Below are positions 36,958 through 44,936 of a stretch of 64,000 nt of DNA, piece after piece (within the stretch, counting starts at the first letter, position 1; the number at the start of each line of letters is the position of its first letter). The notes beneath the pieces were generated by a model that worked only from the letters and a program-made list of their open reading frames with translations, searched no databases and was not told the DNA's origin. This DNA comes from Microbacterium thalassium. GTDB taxonomy: Bacteria; Actinomycetota; Actinomycetes; Actinomycetales; Microbacteriaceae. The translations under genes and the position numbers were made by a program. The stretch lies in the NCBI RefSeq assembly GCF_014208045.1, contig NZ_JACHML010000001.1, positions 1,488,001 to 1,552,000 of the forward strand, given 5' to 3'.

Positions 36958-37722
36958 TCAGAGGACCTTCGCGAAGAAGTCGCGCGTGCGCTCGTGCCTG
37001 GGGGAGTCGGTGAGCGACTCGACGGTGCCCTCTTCGAGGATCCGCCCCTTCTCCATGAAGACCGCGCGCGCCGACACCTCGCGGGCGAACCCGATCTCGT
37101 GGGTGACGATGACCATGGTGGTGCCCTGCTCGGCGAGCTTCTGCATCACCTGCAGCACTTCGCCGACGAACTCCGGGTCCAGCGCCGAGGTCGGCTCGTC
37201 GAACAGCACGACCTCGGGGCGCATCGCCAGCGCGCGCGCGATCGCGACGCGCTGCTGCTGGCCGCCCGACAGCTCGTGCGGCATCGAGTCGGCCTTGTGG
37301 AGGAGCCCGACCGAGTCCAGCAGCTCGCGCGCGTACGCCACGGCCTCGGCCTTGGGCACCCGCGCGATCCTGGTCGGCGCCTCGATCACGTTCTCGAGCG
37401 CGCTCATGTGCGGGAACAGGTTGAACGACTGGAACACCATGCCGATCCGCTGTCGCTGGCGCGCGATGAGGCGTGGCGGGAGCTCCATGAGCGAGTCCCC
37501 GACCCGGCGGTAGCCGAGCAGCTCGTCGTCCAGGAAGACCGCACCCGAGTTGGGCTTCTCCAGGTGGTTCAGGCAGCGCAGGAGCGTCGTCTTGCCCGCG
37601 CCGGACGGGCCGAGCAGGCAGACGATGTCGCCCTTGTTCACGGTGAGGTTGACGTGGTCGAGGACGGTGTCGTCACCGAATCGCTTCGTCACGCCCACCG
37701 CTTCGAGAAGAGTCTCAGGCAT
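36958..37722 (-). CDS. Polar amino acid-type ABC transporter ATP-binding protein (GlnQ/HisP-like)
   Basis: The 254-residue ATPase has Walker [10 protein letters not shown] (38-46), the Q-loop [11 protein letters not shown], the signature [15 protein letters not shown] and Walker [13 protein letters not shown], followed by the switch His in VTHEIGFA. It matches the amino-acid importer subfamily. Its start overlaps the permease stop by 8 bases. With the permease and lipoprotein genes it forms one minus-strand operon. Which solute is taken up is not known; the neighbours suggest the substrate of the catabolic island. Confidence 0.93.
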   Translation of the reverse strand: MPETLLEAVGVTKRFGDDTVLDHVNLTVNKGDIVCLLGPSGAGKTTLLRCLNHLEKPNSGAVFLDDELLGYRRVGDSLMELPPRLIARQRQRIGMVFQSFNLFPHMSALENVIEAPTRIARVPKAEAVAYARELLDSVGLLHKADSMPHELSGGQQQRVAIARALAMRPEVVLFDEPTSALDPEFVGEVLQVMQKLAEQGTTMVIVTHEIGFAREVSARAVFMEKGRILEEGTVESLTDSPRHERTRDFFAKVL

Positions 37723-38629
37723 TCGAGGTCACCTCCGAGCTCAGGACGGCCTTCTGCTTCTTCTTGCGGTCGAAGCCGAGCCGGCGCTCGATCATGCTCT
37801 GGGCGACGCTCAGGATGCTGACCAGCAGCAGGTACCAGAGGCACGCCACCAGGAGGAGGGCGATGACCTCGTAGTTCTGCGCGTAGATGGACTGCGCCGT
37901 GTAGAGCAGATCGGAGACGCCGATGTACGAGACGAGCGACGTGTTCTTGAGCATGTTGATCGTGTTGTTGCTCAGCGGCGGCACCGCGATCCGCATCGCC
38001 TGCGGCAGCACGATGCGCCAGTACATGCGGGTGGAGCCCATGCCGAGCGCCTTGGCCGCCTCGAACTGCCCCGTGGGGACGCTCTTGATCGACGCGCGGA
38101 AGATCTCGGAGGCGTACGCGCCCTCGTTCGCGCCGAAGGCGACGACGGCGGCGAGGAACGGCGAGATGACGGCGTTCGTATCGACGCCGATGATCATCGG
38201 AAGTCCCGGCAGCCCGATGCCGAGTTCGGGGTAGAGCAGGGCGATGTTGTTGACCAGGATCAGGATCACCAGCACCGGGACGGCGCGGAAGAACCACACC
38301 CACACGGTGGCGAGGGTCTGCAGGATCCTGCTGTCCGACAGGCGCATGAGGGCGATGACGAGACCGCTCGAGAACCCGAGCAGAAGCGACAGCGCGGTGA
38401 TCTGGATGGTGACCACGACACCGTCGAGGATGCGCTTGTTGAACAGGTAGCGGCCGACGATGCTCCAGTCGACCGCCTCGTTGATCGCGAGGCTCCAGAT
38501 GAACAGCGCCGCGGCGACGACCGCGACGGTTGCAGCGACGTACCGACCGTAGGCCGGCCTCGGCCGAGTGTTGAGCTCGGCCAAGGCCAGCCGCTTCGCA
38601 TCGGTCGTCCCCGTTTCGAGGACTGCCAT
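37715..38629 (-). CDS. Polar amino acid-type ABC transporter permease
   Basis: The 304-residue protein has one extra N-terminal helix followed by the five-helix HisM/GlnP core, with the EAA loop ([32 protein letters not shown]). Only one permease is encoded, so it would act as a homodimer. The ATG lies ten bases after the stop of the solute-binding protein gene; the 3' end overlaps the ATPase start. Confidence 0.93.
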   Translation of the reverse strand: MAVLETGTTDAKRLALAELNTRPRPAYGRYVAATVAVVAAALFIWSLAINEAVDWSIVGRYLFNKRILDGVVVTIQITALSLLLGFSSGLVIALMRLSDSRILQTLATVWVWFFRAVPVLVILILVNNIALLYPELGIGLPGLPMIIGVDTNAVISPFLAAVVAFGANEGAYASEIFRASIKSVPTGQFEAAKALGMGSTRMYWRIVLPQAMRIAVPPLSNNTINMLKNTSLVSYIGVSDLLYTAQSIYAQNYEVIALLLVACLWYLLLVSILSVAQSMIERRLGFDRKKKQKAVLSSEVTSNA

Positions 38630-38639
38630 GGAAGGCTCC

Positions 38640-39563
38640 TTAGATGGTTGCTTCGGGGTTGAGGACCGGGTCGCCCTCGATGCCCGACTCGGTCAGGCCG
38701 TACTTGTCGAGCAGCTCGGCGTAGACGCCGTCGGACACCAGCAGGGTCAGGGCCTCCTGGATGACCGGCGCGAGCACCTGCTCCTGGGTCTGCAGGAACG
38801 AGTAGCCCGAGTCCGACAGCGTCATGCGGCTGGGGCCGTTGAACGCGAAGTCGGCGCCGGCGTCGCCGCTCTGGAAGTACCCGAACGTCATGGTGTCGAC
38901 GATCATGCCCTCGACGTTCTCGCTCTGGACCGCGAGGACGTTCGAGGCGAAGTCCTTGTACTCGGTGAGACCGACCGGCTCGAGGCCGGCGGCCTCGCAC
39001 TCGGGGTCGATCGCCGTCTGGACGTAGTCGCTGATGAGCTCGCCGGTGACGACGCCCATCGAGGTGCCGCACAGGGCGGTGACATCGTCGCCGAGCGCCG
39101 GGGCGCTCGCGAGCGTCGCGACGCTGTACGACGAGGTGAGGTACGAGAGCATGTCGTACTTCTCGAGGCGCTCGTTCTTGATGGTGGTGTCGCCGACGAA
39201 GTCGTAGGTGCCCGACTCGAGTCCGAGGATCAGGTTCTCGAAGGTCACGGGCTCGACGGTGATCTCGACGCCGAGGACGTCCGAGATCGCGGCGAGCAGG
39301 TCCTGGTCGAAGCCGACGACGTCGCCCTCGTCGGTGGTGTAGGTCAGCGGGGCGATGTCGGCCTGGGTCGCGACGGTGATGCCGTCGGCGAACTCCTCGG
39401 GCACGCTGTCGAGCAGTGCGCCCTGATCGGCGGCGGGGACGATGGACTCCTCGGCCGCCTCGCTCGCGGTGCTCGCGCAGCCTGCGAGTGCGAGAGTCGC
39501 GACGCCCGCGACGCCCAGTGCGGTCCAGGCTCGCCGGGTGAAGCGAGTGTGGATGGTGCTCAT
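38640..39563 (-). CDS. Lipoprotein solute-binding protein of the amino acid-type ABC transporter
   Basis: The 307-residue protein starts with a lipoprotein signal (ALGVAGVATLALAGC, lipidated Cys29) and then has a type 3 solute-binding fold (LTYTTDEGDVVGFDQDLLAAISDVLG; GTYDFVGDTTIKNERLEKYDML). It should bind a small, probably amino-acid-like or aminocarboxylate ligand outside the membrane. The ATG at 39563 follows AGGAGA at 7 bases; an upstream in-frame start would put the signal peptide inside the protein. A promoter with an overlapping inverted repeat lies 80-110 bases upstream. Confidence 0.9.
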   Translation of the reverse strand: MSTIHTRFTRRAWTALGVAGVATLALAGCASTASEAAEESIVPAADQGALLDSVPEEFADGITVATQADIAPLTYTTDEGDVVGFDQDLLAAISDVLGVEITVEPVTFENLILGLESGTYDFVGDTTIKNERLEKYDMLSYLTSSYSVATLASAPALGDDVTALCGTSMGVVTGELISDYVQTAIDPECEAAGLEPVGLTEYKDFASNVLAVQSENVEGMIVDTMTFGYFQSGDAGADFAFNGPSRMTLSDSGYSFLQTQEQVLAPVIQEALTLLVSDGVYAELLDKYGLTESGIEGDPVLNPEATI

Positions 39564-39629
39564 GCCGTGTCTCCTGTTCGATGCTTCGACCCGGGGATGA
39601 GAGGGAGGTCGGGTAATCCCCGTGTCAGG

Positions 39630-39653
39630 GTCATTTGAACAAAAGCTAATGAC
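39630..39653 (-). promoter_or_regulatory. Inverted repeat overlapping the transporter -10 box
   Basis: GTCATT and AATGAC are separated by 12 AT-rich bases. On the minus strand the repeat starts inside the -10 hexamer, a typical place for a repressor. It resembles the GAGTCA-N15-TGACTC repeat upstream of the FMO and SDR genes. Confidence 0.5.
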
Positions 39654-39671
39654 CGAACAGGTGTGCTGCAA
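39643..39671 (-). promoter_or_regulatory. Promoter of the amino acid-type ABC transporter operon
   Basis: On the minus strand TTGCAG (-35, 39671-39666) and TAGCTT (-10, 39648-39643) are 17 bases apart, about 80 bases before the ATG at 39563. Confidence 0.55.
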
Positions 39672-39728
39672 CGTGAGATGACCACTTGCGGCGACTGTTT
39701 TCAGGATGGAAACATGATCGAAATAGCT

Positions 39729-39941
39729 TTTGAGACTGACGGCGATGTGCTGGGTACTGCGGGGCTAGCGTGAGCCCAGCACTTCTGACGCCGTCAGAGA
39801 GCATCGAGCCACGTGTGGTGTTCCACAGGCGGGTCGTCGGGATCAGGATCGAAGCTATATTGACAACCTGAGCGAATCCGGCGTGCGGCAGTCGGTGGAC
39901 GCGGGAGAGGATCACTATCCATATGTTGTTTGAGACTGACG
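39729..39941 (+). repeat. Thirteen-base direct repeat 200 bases apart
   Basis: TTTGAGACTGACG occurs at 39729-39741 and at 39929-39941, the second copy being codons 3-7 of the CGNR gene. The first copy follows an ATG (ATGATCGAAATAGC), so it may be a relic of a duplicated gene start or a regulatory site. Confidence 0.5.
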
Positions 39942-40510
39942 TACGAGCCGCGTTCGGTGTCATCACCCAGCTCATGAACTCCTCGGCGCGCCGCTCCGGC
40001 GAGTACGAGCTGCTCGACGACCCGGCGACGCTCGATGCGATCGTGGCCGACAATGCCCTGTCCTATTCGCCCGAGCGCACGCGCGCCGAGGACGTCGAGA
40101 TCAGGCTTCTGCGCAGCAGGCTCGAGGAGTTCCTCCGCCACGACGATGAGCAGGAGCGCCTGGATCTCGTCAATGCGCTGCTCATCTCGGCCGGCAGCAC
40201 GCCGCAGCTCGCAACGCATGAGGGCGACGAAGCCCCCCACTTCCACTACACGATGGACGACGCGTCGTTCTCGTCGAAGCTCACCGCGCTGACGGCGATC
40301 GGTCTCGCGCGCCTGCTCACCACGCGCGAGACGGACCGCTTCCGCACGTGCGACGGCGACGGCTGCGACAAGGTCTTCATCGACGTCTCGAAGAACGCAT
40401 CCCGCCGGTACTGCGACAGCCAGACGTGCGGCAACCGGCTGCACGCCGCGCGCTATCGCGCCCGCCGGCAGCAGGTCGGGGCGGCGGCGGGGGCGGCATC
40501 CGGCGAATGA
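39923..40510 (+). CDS. CGNR zinc-finger transcriptional regulator
   Basis: The 195-residue protein has an ABATE-type N-terminal stress/ligand domain and the C-terminal CGNR zinc finger: Cys143, Cys148, KVFIDVSKNASRRYC (Cys164) and CGNR (169-172). Proteins of this family are thought to bind DNA through the finger. It is divergent from the ABC transporter operon and probably regulates it, and perhaps also the FMO/SDR genes, which carry a similar inverted repeat. The ATG at 39923 has GGGAGAGG about 12 bases upstream. Confidence 0.9.
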   Translation: MLFETDVRAAFGVITQLMNSSARRSGEYELLDDPATLDAIVADNALSYSPERTRAEDVEIRLLRSRLEEFLRHDDEQERLDLVNALLISAGSTPQLATHEGDEAPHFHYTMDDASFSSKLTALTAIGLARLLTTRETDRFRTCDGDGCDKVFIDVSKNASRRYCDSQTCGNRLHAARYRARRQQVGAAAGAASGE

Positions 40511-40604
40511 CGCGCGCGGCGTCGGCCTGCCGGGGCGGTTCGGTCTGCGACGGCGGTTGACGGGCGGGCTGCGGACACCGCACTCCGGTTGGCGCGGGAC
40601 TCGC

Positions 40605-40610
40605 TAGAGT
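40605..40610 (+). promoter_or_regulatory. Possible -10 element of leaderless acyltransferase-like gene
   Basis: TAGAGT ends 7 bases before the GTG at 40618, which has no ribosome-binding site. This fits a leaderless mRNA. Confidence 0.45.
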
Positions 40611-40617
40611 CGCTTCT

Positions 40618-41766
40618 GTGGAGACCCGGGCCACGGCCGTTCCGGTGACGCGTGCGCGCGCTGAATACGTCGACCGCGCCCGCGGTGCGGCCATCGCGCT
40701 GGTGCTGTTCTCGCACGCGATGCACATGCTCGGCGGATGGGCGGCGCCAGCGCCGGACGGGCTGTGGGATGCCCTCCTCGTCGTCGTCCGCGCAGGGACG
40801 CCGACGTTCCTCGTGATCTTCGGCGTCGCCGTCGAACTGGTGCACGTGCGCCGGTGGCAGGCGGGCGAGAAGGTCCAGGTGCGCCGGGCGCTGCTCAAGC
40901 GAGCGCTGCAGTGCTACGGCGGGTACGCGCTCGTCGCGCTGGCGGGGGTCCTCGCCGGCGGGCTGGCGTGGTCGGATCTCCTGCGCCGACTCACCCTGCG
41001 CCAAGCGGTCCCGTTCGGCGCCATCCTCGCGTTCTACGCGTTCGCGTGCCTCGCATGCTTGGTGCTCATCCCGCTGCGCAACCGGATCGGCCCGCTCGGG
41101 GTGCTGCTCGTGTGCCTGTCGTGGTGGCCGATCGCCGAACTCATCGACTCGATGATCGACCGCAACTCGCGCTTCCTGTCGACCGTGTTCGGCATCGGCT
41201 TCGGCGCCGGGCCGTCGATGTTCCACGGGCTCGCGCTCGTCGCGGCGGGCATGGTGATCGGGCAGGTCGTGAGCGCGAAGCTGCGCGGAGAGGTTCCGCG
41301 GCGCGTCGTGCTCGAGGCCGGCGGTCTGATCGTCGCGGCACTCGTCGCCGCCGTCGTCCTCGTTGCCCAGCGCGGCGTCGGCGAGACGATCGCCGGCTGG
41401 ATCGACATCTCGGTGCTGCGGCAGACCAACCACTGGGGATACTTCGTGCTCGGGTTCCTCGCCGCGATGACCGTGCTGGGGCTCTGCTACGTGGTCGTCG
41501 AGAAGTGGGGCATCACGCGCGGGCGGCCGCCGGGACCCTTCGGCAGCTCCTCGCTGCTGGCGTTCGCCGGCGGGAATGCCGCGCTGGTGCTGCTGCATCC
41601 GCTTCTCACGACGCTCGACCCGGTCTCGGCCGTGATCGCCTCGGTGGTGTTCGTCGTCGCGGTGTGGGCGGCGATCACGGCGGGGCGGACCGTCAGGGCG
41701 CGACGCGATCGCGCACGAGCACCGGATGCCCGGCGCCCAGCCGATCGTTCCCCGGCCGTTCCGTGA
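40618..41766 (+). CDS. Polytopic membrane protein, acyltransferase-3/OpgC-like
   Basis: The 382-residue protein has about ten helices. The first reads YVDRARGAAIALVLFSHAMHML, with the R-x-A and H arrangement of acyltransferase-3/heparan-acetyltransferase-type membrane enzymes. The later helices are hydrophobic without clear further motifs, so the acyltransferase call rests mainly on topology and the first helix. It is probably transcribed alone as a leaderless mRNA. Its last 74 bases overlap the 3' end of the convergent LLM monooxygenase gene. Confidence 0.7.
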   Translation: METRATAVPVTRARAEYVDRARGAAIALVLFSHAMHMLGGWAAPAPDGLWDALLVVVRAGTPTFLVIFGVAVELVHVRRWQAGEKVQVRRALLKRALQCYGGYALVALAGVLAGGLAWSDLLRRLTLRQAVPFGAILAFYAFACLACLVLIPLRNRIGPLGVLLVCLSWWPIAELIDSMIDRNSRFLSTVFGIGFGAGPSMFHGLALVAAGMVIGQVVSAKLRGEVPRRVVLEAGGLIVAALVAAVVLVAQRGVGETIAGWIDISVLRQTNHWGYFVLGFLAAMTVLGLCYVVVEKWGITRGRPPGPFGSSSLLAFAGGNAALVLLHPLLTTLDPVSAVIASVVFVVAVWAAITAGRTVRARRDRARAPDARRPADRSPAVP

Positions 41767-43117
41767 TCCGCGCCCGAAGCGTGCTGCCCGCCTCGCTGTC
41801 GCGCAGGCGGCCGCGCTCGCGCAGGATCGGCATGACGAGGCGACCGAAGTCCTCGAGGTCGCTGGGCGGGAAGACCGGCTCGATGAGGAAGCCGTCGAGG
41901 TCGGTGTCGGCGATGAGACTCTCGATCTGGTCCGCGACCTGCGCCGCATCGCCGACGATGCGGAAGCCGCGGGTGCCGCGGCCGCGCAGCTGATCCAGGA
42001 TCTCGCGCACCGTGGGGGCGTCGTCGCCGAGGAATCGGTCGATGTTGCTCGTGCCCATCTGGCCGATCGGGCCGCCCGCGTCGAGCACCTGGTGGAGCGT
42101 GCGGTCGGGGTCCAGGGCGAGCAGGTCGATGCCGGTGTTCCCCGCGTACAGCGACGCGACGATCTCGTCGGTCTGCATGGCGTCGAACTCGGCCTCGTAC
42201 GCGCGCGCCTGCTCCTCGGTGTCGGCGACGAACACGGTGAGCCCGGCCATGAGCTTCAGCGCCTGCGGATCGCGCCCCGCTTCGGCGGCGAGACGGCGGA
42301 TGTCGGCCACCGCGGCGCCGGTCCGCGCGGGGGTCGTCGCCTGCACGAACACGCACTCCGCGTGGTTCGCTGCGAACGCGCGGCCGGCGGGCGAGGTGCC
42401 CGCCTGGAACAGGACGGGAGTGCGCTGCGGCGACGGGGGAGCGCCGAAGTAGCCGCGCGACCGGTAGTGCTCCCCGTCGTAGACGATGCGGTGGATGCCG
42501 TCGCGCCGGGCGTACAGCCCCGACTCGCGATCGGCGACGCGGGCGTCGTCGTCCCATGCCTGCTCCCAGAACCGGCACGCCAGCTCGACGTATTCGGCCG
42601 CCATCGCGTAGCGGGTGTCGTGGGCGACCATCTCGGTGTGCCCGAACAGGTCGGCGACGGCGTTCTGCGACGCGCCCGTGACGATGTTCCAGCCGATGCG
42701 GCCGCCCGTGAGGTGGTCGAGCGTCGAGAAGCGGCGCGCCATCTGCGCGGGGTGGTCGAGTCCCGTGGACTGCGTCACGACGAACCCGAGCGTGTCGGTG
42801 TGCTGCGCCAGGATCGGGATGACGAACGCCGGGTCCACCCCCGAGAAGTTGATGCCCTTCTCGACCGCCACCGGGTCGACGTCGCCGTCGATCATCGGGT
42901 AGCCGTACCCGTCGGCGAAGAAGAGGAAGTCGAACCCGGTGTCCTCGAGCACGCGGGCGATGCGGATCCAGTGCTGCGGATCGAGGAAGTCGATGCTGCT
43001 GCTGCGCGGATGCGGCCAGCTGTACGTGCCGCCCACCTGGGGTGCGGTGACTTCGAAGACGCCGAAGTGGAGGGTCTTGGGGGCCGCGTCGGTCGGCTCG
43101 GGGGCGGCGGTGTGCAT
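41693..43117 (-). CDS. NtaA/SnaA/DszA-family FMN-dependent monooxygenase
   Basis: The 474-residue TIM-barrel protein of the luciferase-like (LLM) superfamily has LHFGVFEV, DTGFDFLFFADGYG, HLTGGRIGWNIVTG, TPVLFQAGTSPAGRAFAA and GFLIEPVFPPSDLEDF, all characteristic of the NtaA/SnaA/DszA branch, which uses reduced FMN supplied by a separate reductase. Known relatives attack nitrilotriacetate, dibenzothiophene sulfone or streptogramins, so the substrate is open. A flavin reductase is encoded at 44378-44902. The ATG at 43117 is chosen for its GGAG at 7 bases. The C-terminus overlaps the convergent acyltransferase-like gene. Confidence 0.9.
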   Translation of the reverse strand: MHTAAPEPTDAAPKTLHFGVFEVTAPQVGGTYSWPHPRSSSIDFLDPQHWIRIARVLEDTGFDFLFFADGYGYPMIDGDVDPVAVEKGINFSGVDPAFVIPILAQHTDTLGFVVTQSTGLDHPAQMARRFSTLDHLTGGRIGWNIVTGASQNAVADLFGHTEMVAHDTRYAMAAEYVELACRFWEQAWDDDARVADRESGLYARRDGIHRIVYDGEHYRSRGYFGAPPSPQRTPVLFQAGTSPAGRAFAANHAECVFVQATTPARTGAAVADIRRLAAEAGRDPQALKLMAGLTVFVADTEEQARAYEAEFDAMQTDEIVASLYAGNTGIDLLALDPDRTLHQVLDAGGPIGQMGTSNIDRFLGDDAPTVREILDQLRGRGTRGFRIVGDAAQVADQIESLIADTDLDGFLIEPVFPPSDLEDFGRLVMPILRERGRLRDSEAGSTLRARITERPGNDRLGAGHPVLVRDRVAP

Positions 43118-43240
43118 CTGCGGGCTCCGTCTCTGTTCGGATCTGCGCTCGCGCTCCACGCGACGGCCCTGGCGAACGGAGCGAGCACGTCAACCGTAGG
43201 CGCGGCCTGTTTCGGCGAGGTGACGAGGGGCGCAGACCAG

Positions 43241-43630
43241 CTAGAGGCGGCGAGCGGCGCGGACCAGCTTGTCGGCCGCACTGCGCGCCTCGGTGACCCG
43301 CGTGGCCGACATCGGTGCGACACCGTATGCGGACTCGCTCTTTCTGCTGAGCAGCCGCTGAAGCGGTGGCACGAGTGAGGGATCGGCTCGCCGGAGGAGA
43401 CCGATCGCGTCGGCGTGGTTCTCGGACTTCGAGTACTCGCCCAGTCGCGCGCAGCAGACGACATCGGACGCGGCGATGCCGGCGAGCACGTAGAGGGACA
43501 GCACGGCGTTCGAGCCGTCGTCGAGCTCGCGGAGATCTTCTGCGGACTGCCAGAATTCCTCGGCTCGCGCCTGGCGACCCGCCCGCTCCACGGGGGAGCA
43601 CGTGACAGTTCGCTTCGCGCGTGGAGTCAT
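43241..43630 (-). CDS. HEPN-domain-like protein, partner of MNT nucleotidyltransferase
   Basis: The 129-residue, all-helical protein (FWQSAEDLRELDDGSNAVLSLYVLAGIAASDVVCCARLG, then ENHADAIGLLRRA) resembles the HEPN-type half of MNT-HEPN pairs. The canonical R-x4-6-H ribonuclease motif is not clearly present; SENHAD supplies a His but the Arg spacing is unusual. The ATG overlaps the stop of the nucleotidyltransferase gene by ATGA. Such pairs act as toxin-antitoxin modules in which the nucleotidyltransferase AMPylates the HEPN toxin. Confidence 0.62.
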   Translation of the reverse strand: MTPRAKRTVTCSPVERAGRQARAEEFWQSAEDLRELDDGSNAVLSLYVLAGIAASDVVCCARLGEYSKSENHADAIGLLRRADPSLVPPLQRLLSRKSESAYGVAPMSATRVTEARSAADKLVRAARRL

Positions 43631-44250
43631 GCCGCGTGCCCCGCCCGACCCGCTCGCTCGAGCCAGTCTTCTCGACCGGCAAAGACGACCGCGTCCCGCA
43701 CGATGTTGCGGAGGAACTCGGAGTCACGTCGGGCGGCAGCTTCGCTCTCGTCCATGTCGACGATCCGGGCGTCGTTCCCGGTCCATTGCGTCACCTGCGA
43801 CGTCAGCTGGGCGAGTCGGGAAGTCCACTGATCGTCGCCCACCCCCGGGGGGCGGACGAGCAGCAGATCGATGTCGCTGTCTGCGTGCATCTCGCCACGG
43901 GCGGCGGAACCATAGATCGCTCCGAAGACGGGCGGCTCAGGCCAAGCCGCGACCGTCGTGCGCAGGCGCTCGAGAAACCTCGAACGCAGTCCGGCCAGAT
44001 CGCGAATCGCGCCTGCGGCGAGGTGCTCGCGATTGAGAGAGAAGAGCTGAGTCCTGCCCACGACCTGACGCGTCACGATCCCTTGGGTCGTCAGACGTTC
44101 CAGCGATCGGCGGATCCCTGCCGGCGACCGCGCGCCGATGACGGCGACCAGCTGCGGGACAGTGAGGCCGGACGTCGTCGACGCCAACGCATTAAGCACC
44201 TCGCCGTCGACACCGGCGGTGACGACGGCGAGCGGATGCTGGAGCTCCAT
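43627..44250 (-). CDS. Winged-helix/MNT nucleotidyltransferase fusion (toxin-antitoxin-type)
   Basis: The 207-residue protein joins an N-terminal winged helix (about 12-75: LTVPQLVAVIGARSPAGIRRSLERLTTQGIV) to a minimal nucleotidyltransferase with GSAARGEMHADSDIDLLLV (Gly114-Ser115, Asp126, Asp128). It overlaps the HEPN-like gene by ATGA. The ATG at 44250 is preceded by TATGAT with a 7-base gap and by two adjacent copies of an 18-20-base repeat, so the protein may repress its own promoter. Two other in-frame starts lie upstream (44262 ATG, 44274 GTG) but would run into the promoter. Confidence 0.78.
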   Translation of the reverse strand: MELQHPLAVVTAGVDGEVLNALASTTSGLTVPQLVAVIGARSPAGIRRSLERLTTQGIVTRQVVGRTQLFSLNREHLAAGAIRDLAGLRSRFLERLRTTVAAWPEPPVFGAIYGSAARGEMHADSDIDLLLVRPPGVGDDQWTSRLAQLTSQVTQWTGNDARIVDMDESEAAARRDSEFLRNIVRDAVVFAGREDWLERAGRAGHAA

Positions 44251-44257
44251 GCGTAGA

Positions 44258-44263
44258 ATCATA
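44258..44263 (-). promoter_or_regulatory. Possible -10 element of the wHTH-MNT gene
   Basis: On the minus strand TATGAT ends seven bases before the ATG at 44250 and is immediately downstream of the tandem repeats. Confidence 0.5.
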
Positions 44264-44266
44264 GCG

Positions 44267-44304
44267 TTGAACACACAAAAATGTGCTTGAACGCAGAAAA
44301 GTGC
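44267..44304. repeat. Two adjacent direct repeats upstream of the wHTH-MNT gene (operator candidate)
   Basis: TTGAACACACAAAAATGTGC (44267-44286) is followed at once by TTGAACGCAGAAAAGTGC (44287-44304). Both contain an A-rich core flanked by TTGAAC and GTGC. The location over the promoter suggests binding sites for the encoded winged helix. Confidence 0.65.
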
Positions 44305-44377
44305 TACTGCAGAGCAAGGGTCGGACCTCAGTAGAGCGGTGCGCGCCCCCGCGCCAGTCGCTCGACGTGACTCCCGG

Positions 44378-44902
44378 TCAGCCGGCTAGCTGATCCAGCT
44401 CCCGCAGGTGTCGGTACCCGCCCTTGAAGAAGAGGAGCGGCTCGCGCTGGTGCCACTCGGCGGGGCTCATCTCGACGACCTTGCCGATCACGATCAGGTG
44501 GTCTCCGGCCTCGTGCTCGGCCCAGATCTCGCAGTCGACCCACATGAGGGTGTCGGCGATGATCGGGTTGCCCGACGCGGCGGGCTGCCAGTCGATGCCG
44601 GCCCACTTGTCGGTGCCCTTGCGGGCGAACTGGTTCGAGATGCGGTCCTGGTCGTGCGCGAGCACGTTGACGGCGAACTTGCCGTCGGCGGCGATGCGCG
44701 GATAGGTCGTCGACGTCTTCATGACGCTGAACGAGACCAGCGGCGGGTCGATCGAGACCGAGTAGAACGACTGGCACGTGAAGCCGATCGGCTCGTCGCC
44801 TTCGAGGCCCGAGACGATGGTGATGCCCGAGGCGTAGTGGCCGAGGGTGTCGCGGAAGAGGCGGGCGTCGATGGGTGTGGGCGGGGTGACGGACTGCGAC
44901 AT
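44378..44902 (-). CDS. Flavin reductase family protein (FMN reductase partner of LLM monooxygenases)
   Basis: The 174-residue protein has the split-barrel flavin-reductase fold: LGHYASGITIVSG, GFTCQSFYSVSIDPPLVSFSV, FAVNVLAHDQ, and ending HLIVIGKVVEM with LLFFKGGYR. Enzymes of this family pass reduced FMN to LLM-type monooxygenases, of which two are encoded nearby. A perfect AAGGAGG site precedes the ATG at 44902. An NADPH-FMN-reductase-like gene is the upstream neighbour in the same orientation, 34 bases away. Confidence 0.9.
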   Translation of the reverse strand: MSQSVTPPTPIDARLFRDTLGHYASGITIVSGLEGDEPIGFTCQSFYSVSIDPPLVSFSVMKTSTTYPRIAADGKFAVNVLAHDQDRISNQFARKGTDKWAGIDWQPAASGNPIIADTLMWVDCEIWAEHEAGDHLIVIGKVVEMSPAEWHQREPLLFFKGGYRHLRELDQLAG

Positions 44903-44936
44903 ATGTGTTCCTCCTTATCTGTGTTGATGCAATCGG

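Larger units (their letters stand above)
39564..39922. other. Divergent regulatory region between ABC transporter and CGNR gene
   Basis: These 359 bases contain the transporter promoter and operator and the first copy of a 13-base direct repeat; the second copy lies just inside the CGNR coding sequence. No other gene is seen. Confidence 0.5.
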
